Assembly: GCF_932526225.1 (NCBI RefSeq)
Contig: NC_064043.1
Location: 3,435,001-3,499,000 of the forward strand
Origin: Nematostella vectensis
Taxonomy: Eukaryota; Cnidaria; Anthozoa; Actiniaria; Edwardsiidae
Length of the DNA stretch: 64,000 nucleotides
Direction of reading: 5' to 3'
Below the pieces are notes generated by a model, which saw only the letters and a list, made by a program, of their open reading frames with translations, had not been told where the DNA came from and searched no databases. Position 1 is the first letter of the stretch, and each line of letters opens with the position of its first letter. Positions 1-27,000 of this stretch are shown piece after piece. The translations under genes and the position numbers were made by a program.

Positions 1-365
1 CATCACCATCACCATCACCATCACCATCACCATCACCATCACCATCACCATCACCATCACCATCACCATCACCATCACCATCACCATCACCATCACCATC
101 ACCACCATCATCACCATCACCATCACCATCACCATCACCATCACAATCAACATCACCATCATTATCACCATCATTATCGCCATCGCCATCACCATCACCA
201 TCACCATCACCATCACCATCACCATCACCATCACCATCACCATCAACACCACCATCACCATCACCATCAACACCACCATCACCATCACCATCACCATCAC
301 CATCACCATCACCATCACCATCACCATCACCATCACCACCACCATCACCATCACCATCACCATCA
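1..365. repeat. (CATCAC)n / (CAT)n microsatellite
   Basis: Almost pure CAT/CAC triplets with a few interruptions (CAACAC, CATTATCGC). It reaches the left edge, so its full length is unknown. It probably lies in an intron of the leftward CUB-EGF gene, since the last visible exon of that gene ends at 447 and is followed by a splice donor. Runs of His or Met/Val that can be translated from it are not evidence of coding. Confidence 0.95.
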
Positions 366-446
366 CATCGACAGAATAAGCACCAGCATCAGCATCGCCA
401 TCGCCAAGAACATTATCATTTTTAACTATGGGACTTGATGAATTAC

Positions 447-17179
<16,733 letters not shown>

Positions 17180-17704
17180 TTCGCGCAGCTTGGGGTTTTT
17201 TGGCTGCGTTTCTTGCTGCAAAAGTCTCTATCGCTGTTTTTGGGCCAAAACGTCATGAAATCTAATCCGGCGAAGAGGAAACGAAAGCATTTCCCGTGGC
17301 TTTGTCATCTCCTGTGCTGAGGCGACATTATCTTGGAAACAATTCAAGAATCATTGCTATCATCACCCGAACCAAGATAGCTGTCGAACTCAAGAGGGAA
17401 CATCAAGCTTTTAGTAACGATCCATTCCATCGGTATTCCAGATTTCTAAAAATAAAACAAGCCGCGCAAGATCAGAGGGGAGAATTTCTTGATGATTTTA
17501 ACCTTTGATAACCGGAAATCTCCTTTGTTCTGCTGTCATCCGTGTATGGGACTGTAACGCGATCATAGAGGTGCCAGAGCAAGCACGAAGTTCGAGTGAC
17601 TAGCATCGCAACGATAACTGAGATCACCGATCGATTAAACTGTCTCGTCTACTGCCAAACGCGGCTGAATTGAACGTCTTCGAGCTCTTAAATTCTCTTT
17701 CCAG
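17180..17704. promoter_or_regulatory. Shared divergent promoter region of the two CUB-EGF paralogues
   Basis: Only 525 bp separate the two start codons, which point away from each other. I see no clear TATA box on either strand. An ETS-like CCGGAAAT lies near 17511. The bases just before the plus-strand ATG (TTCTCTTTCCAG) look like a splice acceptor, so the plus-strand gene may have a non-coding 5' exon inside this interval. Head-to-head placement predicts shared or coordinated expression, which is an inference. Confidence 0.55.
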
Positions 17705-18022
17705 ATGGCTCCGTGTACAAAAGGGGGCATTTTCCTAAGGTATGGTTTCAACATTTTCTCTCTGCGTACTAGACTTTATTTTAGGTAAACAAAGAGACTG
17801 TTCCAAGCTTGCTCAAATCAGAGAGGATTTGTGCTCAAAATTCAGTGAAATGATAGGGCTTTATCCTTCATTAACGACTTAATCGTTTCATTGTAACAAA
17901 ATTGTAGCGGGCTTTGAAACACGCGAGATAGCGATAAGAACTGATAACCTATTATCTTTTTCACAGCCTTTGTTTACTGGTATTTGTTCAGTTTGGTGAA
18001 ACTATCGCAAATAACAGCTCAG
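17705..18022 (+). CDS. Signal peptide exons (CUB-LDLa-EGF-protease gene)
   Basis: 17705-17739 encodes [11 protein letters not shown] and ends in phase 2 at GTATGG. 17967-18022 follows TTTTTCACAG and encodes [19 protein letters not shown]. Together they give a hydrophobic secretory signal. Intron phases (2, then 1) match the first two introns of the head-to-head paralogue. Confidence 0.8.
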
Positions 18023-21000
18023 GTAAGATTACGGCTTCAGACATCTGTTGCATTACCTAAGGTTTTATACTTTCTTTTATGAATACTGTGAATGTCATAA
18101 GCGAGTAATCTATTTCAAGGGCTTTTATCCAACATTGTTGGTAGAGTCTGTCTTTAGTGCAGATCATGTCCATAGGATCAAAGGATAGCGTAGTTTGTAC
18201 TTAACCCAGGATATCCATACGGATTGTTAATCTTTGTTGCAGTTTCAAGACGGCTTTTACCCACTTGTGATATAATTGTGGTTTTAGAGATATTTTAGTG
18301 TTTTGTGAAGGTTTGTGAGGGCGATATATCAAACGCGATTATGATATGTTATTAAAGACTATTATGCAATTTACGGCTTAGTTGATTTAGAAAAGATATT
18401 TGAAAATAGAAAACACGTTAACTTTGGGACAGCTAGAGAAAAAATGATAACAATGGTAATTCATTAAATACGTGGGCACGTGTTCAAATTTTAAAATCCG
18501 CTAAAAGTGGGAATAGGGGAAGGGTGGGTAGTCTTACCATGTGGGGGTGGGTAGTGCTACCATGTGAGGGTGGGTAGTGTTACCATGTGGGGTTAGTTAG
18601 TCTTACCATGTGGGGGTGGGTAGTCTTACCATGTGAGGGTGGGTAATGATGCTACCATGTGGGGGTAGGTAGTGTTACCATGTGGGGTTAGGTAGTCTTA
18701 CCATGTGGGGGTGGGTAGTGTCACCATGTGGGGGTGGGTAGTGCTACCATGTGGGGGTGGGTAGTCTTACCATGTGGGGGTAGGTAGTCTTACCATGTGG
18801 AGGTGGGTAGTCTTACCATGTGGGGTGGGTAGTCTTGCCATGTGGGGGTGGGTAGTCTTGCCATGTGGGGGTGGGTAGTCTTGCCATGTGGGGGTGGGTA
18901 GTCTTACCATGTGGGGGTGGGTAGTGTCACCATGTGGGGGTGGGTAGTCTTACCATGTGGGGGTGGGTAGTGTCACCATGTGGGGGTGGGTAGTCTTACC
19001 ATGTGGGGGTGGGTAGTGTCACCATGTGGGGGTGGGTAGTCTTACCATGTGGGGGTGGGTAGTCTTACCATGTGGGGGTGGGTAGTCTTACCATGTGGGG
19101 GTGGGTAGTGTCACCATGTGGGGGTGGGTAGTCTTACCATGTGGGGGTGGGTAGTCTTACCATGTGGGGGCTGGTAGTCTTACCATGTGGGGGTGGGTAG
19201 TCTTACCATGTGGGGGTGGGTAGTCTTACCATGTGGGGGTGAGTAGTCTTACCATGTGGGGGTGGGTAGTCTTACCATGTCTTACCCATCAGATCGTTGG
19301 CCGCGCAGCGTATTCTGGAAGAGGACGCTTATCCGTGAAAATGTATCACGATGAAGGGGGCTGACTTTTAGGCGCAGATATTAAGGTATAGATTCTTTTT
19401 TTGTTCAGTAAAATGTGGTGGTCGCATTATGCGGGCGAATGGCTACATCCTATCCCCTCGCTATCCTAACGCCTACCCCGCCAACCAAGACTGTACCTGG
19501 ATCATTACCGCCTCCAGGGGATACGAAATCAGCTTCGCATTTCTGGATTTCCAGGTAAGAATTATCACGTGATCAATATGTCATGTGATCACTATGTTAC
19601 GTGATCAATGTCACTGGGATCATCACCGCCTCTAGGGGATTCGAAATCAGCTTCACACTTTTATGGATTTCCAGGTAAAAGTGATCACGTGATCAATATG
19701 TCCTTTGTCCTTTGAATGTGCTTATTGCTTCCACTGTTTGTCTTACCACATTCTATAGTTAGAGGGTCACCCGAAGTGTCTCAATGACTGGGTGAAGATT
19801 TACGACGGCTCAAGTGTTATGGCGCCTAGGCTTGGCCATTACTGCGGGAATCAACTTCCGGTTCCGGTCAGGTCACGTGGCAGCTCCTTGTACATCCACT
19901 TTAGCAGTGATGACGTCACGGAGCTGAAGGGCTTTAAGGCCATGTATAACTCGTCACTAGGTTAGTCTACAAGTAATGTATCACGTTGATGACGGCAGTA
20001 ATGACATCACGAAGCTGAAGGGCTTTATAATGTGTAACTCTTCGCTAGGTTAGTTTATGACAATGTATCACGTTGATGACGTCACAGAGCTGTAGGGCTC
20101 TAAGGCCATGTAGAACTCATCGCTAGAAGGTGGGGCAGGTCTCCCAACCATTTAACCTTTTTATCCCTTGCAGTTTGTGGAGGCACCTACGAGGGCTTAC
20201 ACGGTAGTCTGACGTCACCTAACTACCCCAATAACTACTACATCAACTCAGATTGCGTGTACAAGATCGTCGCACTCGTCGGTTATACCATCAAGGCCAC
20301 CTTCGTGGACTTTGCCCTTGAGCCGGCCAGCGGGAGACAACCTGGTGAGCGCGTTATAGTGATTCTCATAACTTAGCGCATTTCTTTTTTAAAGGGTTAT
20401 GAGAATTTAGACTTTGAACTTGCGGGCCAGTGCGCTTAAAGACTATAATTAGAAGAATCAGAGATTCGAAGACATGGATGGTTATTCCGGATAACTTTAA
20501 CTGTTTTGAAACTTTCCGAAATGACGCAATGATGCGAATGCCCCATTGGGAATGTTGATCAATTTTATCTTTGTTTATGTTTACATCTTCAAATACAACA
20601 TTCTGTTCACAAGATAACTTCAAAATAACCATCCACAATTGAGGTTTGATACTTGAATAATGTAACTCGATTGAAAGGTTCTCAGTTACTCGCTACAACT
20701 AGACGATGCAAATGGATGCTTTGCGTGACCCGGTGTTGTATGAAGGGAGCGTTAAATGGCGGTGTGATTTTGTTAGCGCCTCAGCCTTCCCTTTTACGTT
20801 TCTTTCCATTTGTCAGTGGGTCGCTGTTTCGACTATGTTCAAGTGTTTGATGGGGACACAGTCATGGCGCCCTCGCTGGGCAAGTTCTGCGGATCGCTGG
20901 CTCGCTTTCACCTCGTATCTACAGGCAACGTTATGCTGGTGAGACTCATATCGGACCGGTCTGTCAACAGCAAGGGATTCAAGCTCGCTTATTCCGCGAT

Positions 21001-24000
21001 AGGTATGACAACATGACCAGGAGTGTTCCCATCATAGGAGGGGATGGGGTGGGGTTTTAAGGGGGGGGGGGGGGGTATTGTGTGGGTTTATACTTATGTC
21101 TAAATATTGCGATTGCCACTTTTGGCGGTTAAGGGGGTTCATGTGCTTGCGCCTCCTGAGAGGTGCTCCTGGGAAATTCAGGATTCTGATTACCGTATTT
21201 ACAGTATTTAAGGCGACTCTCCCGAATAAGCGCCCCCTTTGAAACAAAACATTTTATAAGCGCCTCCCTCGAATAACCGCCCCTTCTGAGAGTCGAAAAA
21301 TTTACGGTACGAGAGCTTATATTTCGGTATTTTCAATAAAGGCTAACCGCGTACATTTCAGAATTACGAAACAACGGTTAACTTTTGTTGTCTCTGATCA
21401 CATAAGATGTCATATGCACGTGCGTGACTGAGCAAAGAAAAACAAAGACCAAAAGCGCCCTTCGGTCATATGGACCTAGGTTACAACTCGCTGAGCATGA
21501 TGACATGAGTACACTTTTATTGGCACACACTTATTCCCAAGAGACGCAATCGTAAAAAAGACCCCGATATTTTCGCTCTACGTCACAGCGGGCTGTGTGT
21601 GGCGTAACCGTATAAGACTAAGGTCTTAAGGGCTAGGAACCTGGTTATTGCCTCCCTATTAATGCGCTGGTGCCTCGGTACCTGTGTGTTACACAGTTCG
21701 CTAGATAGCGGTGTTGGGGCCGAAATCTCCAGCCTAGCCGTAAAGCTTTAGCTGCCATACGGTGTTTCAGCGACTGTCTGGAAGTATGGTCAATTTTTTG
21801 TTCTTATTCGTGTATCTGGATGAGGTTCGATCCGCGACCACTGCGCTCTTTTTCGTTTCTTTTTTTTCTTTTCTATTACTTATTAGTACTTTTTACTTTG
21901 TTTTGTGACACACTGTTTCGTATTTTTTTAAACGTTCTTAGAACAAGCGTATGCCTCTTTAACTGCCTCATATATCTGACCACAGCTCCCCCAACCACTA
22001 CACCTCCTCCGGCCACCACCGAAGCACCCTTGAATTGCCTCTCAAACCAGTTTCGTTGCAACAACGGGAAGTGTATCGACTATCGGTGGCGCTGTGATAA
22101 ACAGGTATGCTTTACATTATATTTTGTTCTAATTTTTGTTTACAGCACTTATAATGTTGTTAAAATTGTAATTACAGACGTTTCGAGGCTACTGCCTCTT
22201 CATCAGCTTTGGGCGTGGCATGTACACGATATCTCCAACCCTCTTTCAAATAGAGAAGCTTTGGGCGTGGCATGTACACGATATCTCCAACCCTCTTTCA
22301 AATAGAGAACGACGTCCTTTTATTTGTATTGAAACCGCAACCGAAAATTAAGGTTAAGAGAAACAAAAATAGCGGAAGGCAGTGCCGTACGAAGTAGGGG
22401 GACTAGGAACACGTATCCAATTTTCAGAAAATACAAGAAATTGAAATTTAGGGGCATGGCTGCGCCCCTCACGTTTTCGTAATATTTTTGTATCGTTTCA
22501 CCCCCACCCCCACACCTCAATATTTCGAGTCCCGCTAAAAGCTCCAGGAGGGCAATACCTAATCATAAGCTCCCTGAGGAGAACATAGCACTAAAGTGGT
22601 CTGGAAAGCAGAGGAGAAAATATCCAGGAAAGGCAAAAAAAAATGAGAAAATACGGGAGCCATCCTTAGCTCCCCCCCCCCTAAACATAGCTAGCCTTTT
22701 TCCACGTTATGTACTCGTTATTCCTCATAGGACGATTGCAGCGACATGTCAGATGAGTTGTGGTGCCCCTGCAAACCGAATCAGCTTCGCTGTGATAACG
22801 GTCGGTGCGAGGACAAGCGGTGGTGGTGTGACGGCCAAGACGACTGCAACGATGGGTCAGACGAGAAGAACTGCTCAGCATCTGCAAACCCAACGCCAAC
22901 AAGTATGTGGGCTTTCTTTTAGCAGAGACATCACTTTTCACATTTGCGACTCGCGCTACCGTGGCTACCTTGATAGCCCAACGCCAATAAATATCTAACA
23001 TTTTTTTAGTAAAGATAATAGTTTTTGTATAACGTCACAGTCAATAATCTTTGTATATTATCACAGCGTACTTTTTCCCGACCTTTCCCGATCTTGTTTT
23101 AGACGCACAGGGTTGCAAACTGAACAACGGGGGTTGCGCCCACATTTGCGCCGAGAGGACGGTTCGCGGTCACGTGATCACCAAGTGTCAGTGTAGAGCT
23201 GGGTATCATTTGCATTCGGACAACAAGCAGTGCATAGGTACGGCTTACAAATCACAAAATTTTTGTGTAGTTGCAGTAAATGATGATTTCTCTTATGTGC
23301 GGTCTATCTGTGGTGATATATTTCGGCGAAACCACAGGGAGACCGTAGAGGAGTAGGAGAGCTCAGGTTTTGGATTACAAGCAGGCGGACAGCAGGGCCT
23401 TATTATCATTCATTTAATATTTCATTATTTCTTCTTTTTGGTGAGGGGGCTGGGGAAGTTGGGGGGGGGAGGGGAGGGGATGACGGGGCTATCTGACATG
23501 ATAAAGGAACCCGGAAAAGGCGAGGTATAAAAAATAAAACAAGCAAAAAAAAAAACCCTTTTCTGCTGTGGCCGCGCCCGGGAAATTGACTTGCATCTGA
23601 CTTCATGTAATGTCACAGGGAGCCTACTCAACTTAGCATATTGTTTATGTAGCATGTGCTTAGAGCTTCGTTTGTGAATATCAATTAGGTCACGATGATA
23701 AACTCCTTCCAAATTTTTTCAGAGATATTCGGGTTTTGCAAAAAAACCCGATATCAAGCCTGAAGGCTTAAACTCAGACAAGAGTGGAAAGTTATTCCCA
23801 AACTCCGTACGCCACTTCTGCTGAATTTATTTTCATTTGAATAAAATCGACGCAAAAAAATAAATTTCTTCACATATACCTAGATTGATGATGGAGCTAA
23901 CCCCTGGCAATTGCTGCCAGGCGAACGATCAAGTGCGATTTAAAACTCACTTCACACAGGTCAGACCACGACATCTCGGCGAAAAATTTAAGCCTTTAGG

Positions 24001-27000
24001 CTTGAAATCAGGTTTTCCAAAACCCAAATATTTCTGAAAAAAAACTCAACGCAGGTGTATAAAATAAGTGTTCCAAAAATAAATGAATGCAATAAAGAGT
24101 AAAACATGTATTTGGAAGGAGTTTTATAGAAGACTTCGTGACCTAATTGATATTCAAAAACAAAGTTCAAAGCACATGCTAAATAAACAATGCGCTGAGT
24201 TGAGTGGGCTCCCTGTGGTAATGTTCCCCAGATGATGACGAGTGTAGCAATCCAAACAGGTGTGATCACGTGTGCATCAATAACCCTGGAAGCTACGCAT
24301 GCGCGTGCAATAAGGGCTTTTTCCTGAAGCTGGACGAGAGGTCGTGTGCAGGTAAGGGGTCCCGTGAGAGCATGTTTCCATGGAAACGTTAGACAAAAGC
24401 GAGCACGTGTTTGCATGGTGGTAGAACGAAGGCCACAGACTTTACTCAATGTGTGCATGGTTCGAAAGGCATATTTCAAAAGTTTGATAAGGAATTTTTG
24501 TATTTTTCCATCAGATCTTGACGAGTGCTTTCTGTTGAATAATGGTGGCTGCTCCCAGTTATGCCTCAACACGCAGGGCAGCTACCGCTGTGCATGTGAT
24601 TACGGGTACCGTTTGCTATCAGATGGCAAGACTTGCCAGGGTAAGAGTGGTTGCCAGGGTAAGGGTGGTTGCCATGGTAAGGGTGGTTGCTAGGGTATGA
24701 TTGGTTGCAGGTAAAGTGTGTTTTCCATGTTAAAGGTGGTGGTAAGGTTAAGGGTGCTTGACAGGTTAAGGATGGTTGCCTGTGTAAGAGTGGTTGCCAG
24801 GGTATGGATGGTTGCCAGTGCAAGAGTGGTTGTTAGGGTATGAACGGTTGCCAAGGTAAAGGTGATTGCTAGGTTAAGGATGGTTGCCAGTGTAAGAGTG
24901 GTTGCCAGGGTATGGATGGTTGCCAGTGCAAGAGTGGTTTCTAGGGTATGAATGGTTGCCAGGGTAAAGGCGATTGCTAGGTTAAGGATGGTTGCCACGT
25001 TAAGAGTGGTTGCCACGTTAAGAGTGGTTGCCAGGGTATGGATGGTTGCCAGGGTAAGAATGGTTGCCAGGGTAAGAATGGTTGCCAGGGTATGGAAGGT
25101 TGCCAAGGTAAAGGTGATTGCTAGGTTAAGGGTGGTTGCCACGTTAAGAGTGGTTGCCAGGGTAAAGGTGGATATAACTAAATACACCTAATGCCTCTAA
25201 ATTGCAAGTTTAATAAAATTAATTACTTCCGTGACTTCTTCCTCCAGATATCGACGAGTGTGCGATCAACAAGGGCGGCTGCAGTCACACGTGTCAAAAC
25301 ACTGCGGGGGGTTACCAGTGCCAGTGCCCGCGCGGTTACATCATGCAACAAGATAATAAAACATGTGAAGGTAACCATGGTGACCGTTAATGACCAATTC
25401 GGCTCTTTACCGGTGATCACGGGTGTTAGGCTCGGTTGCAACATACTGGCTCTTTACCGGTGATCACGGGTGTTTACGCTCGGTTGCAAAATACTGGCTC
25501 TTTACCGGTGATCACGGGTGTTAGGCTCGGTTGCAACATACTGGCTCTTTACCGGTGATCACGGGTGTTAGGCTCGATTGCCACATACTGGCTCTGCGGC
25601 CAGGTTAAGTATTTAAGGAAGGCTAATCACGTCGCCTCTCCCGCTCAATACGAAGTCACAGAAAGAATCCATATCATAAGCTAGTTCAAGCGAGTAACTG
25701 GTTATTTCAATTAAATGCCGTCTCTAAAGTAATGGAAATCAATTACAATACCAGAGGCGTGGCTGGTCGACTTTAACCGAGTACTCTTATATGGAAAAGC
25801 GGGACATCATATCTTTAGTGAAAATCAGCAAATGAAATTTTCATACGCTCTTTGCAGATATCAACGAATGCGAGACAAGCAACGGAGGGTGTGAGCACAG
25901 GTGTGTGAATGACAAGGGCGGGTTCAGGTGCGAATGCTACGCCGGCTACATGCAGGATGTGATGATGCCGTCACGATGCATGGATATCGATGAGTGTATG
26001 GAGGGAATTCCAGAGTGCTTCAACTGCATCAACTTGCGCGGCAGGTACAGCATTCAATCTGTCTGTCTGTCCGTCCGTCCGCCCGTCCGTCCGTCCGTCC
26101 GTCTGTCTGTTCGTCCGTCCGTCCGTCCGTCCGTCCGTCCGTCCGTCTGTCTGTCTGTTCGTCCGTCCGTCCGTCCGTCCGTCCGTCCGTCCGTCTGTCT
26201 GTCTGTCTGTTCGTCCGTCCGTCCGTCCGTCCGTCCGTCTGTCTGTCTGTCTGTCTGTTCGTCCGTCCGTCCGTCTGTCTGTCTGTCTGTGCCTTGTCTC
26301 TGTCTCATATTCCTTACTCTATCTTAGCCGATCTTGTATTTATATTTTAGTTATCGCTGCGAATGTGGCCAGGGTTTCGTACCAAATGCCAACCAAACTC
26401 ACTGTTCAGATGTAAACGAGTGCGAGGTTCAGAATGGAGGTTGTGGTAAACACACGTGTATCAATACCTACGGCTCGTACAAATGCCAGTGTCTGGACGG
26501 TTACCGACTAGACGCCAGGTAAGTACCGTGCTACTTGATTACTAACTGGACAGAATACCCGCGATAGACGTCACTACTGGGTGCCAAAATGGGGGCCATG
26601 ACTTTTCTCACACCTGTCGTCATGCGATATACAATTCGCAGAAATGAACATTTATTGAAGCTTAAAATTTCCCCTTTCTCTTAAATAGATATATTTCATG
26701 ATATATATTTTATAATAAAGCGCGGACAAAATCACAACATGTACACACAGAATATACTGCGCCGTAAGCATGTTCCTATGAGCCTATAAAAGGCTTCTTA
26801 GTGTGTGAGTAAAATGGATAGGTGTCCCAGGAACACGCGTATGGCGCAGTTTATTCTGTGTGTACATGTTGTGATTTTGTCCGCGCTTTATGTCCCGCTC
26901 TATGACGCGTTTTATGTATGGAACGTGATTTTTTTTTAAAAACGGCTACATGTTCCGGAGTCATGTATTTGAAAAATGTCCCCTTGTGTGCGAGCACCTT

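Noticed and set aside
26055-26292. Ser/Val/Pro-rich frames of 118-141 codons
   Set aside because: They run through a tetranucleotide microsatellite after a valid splice donor at 26044.
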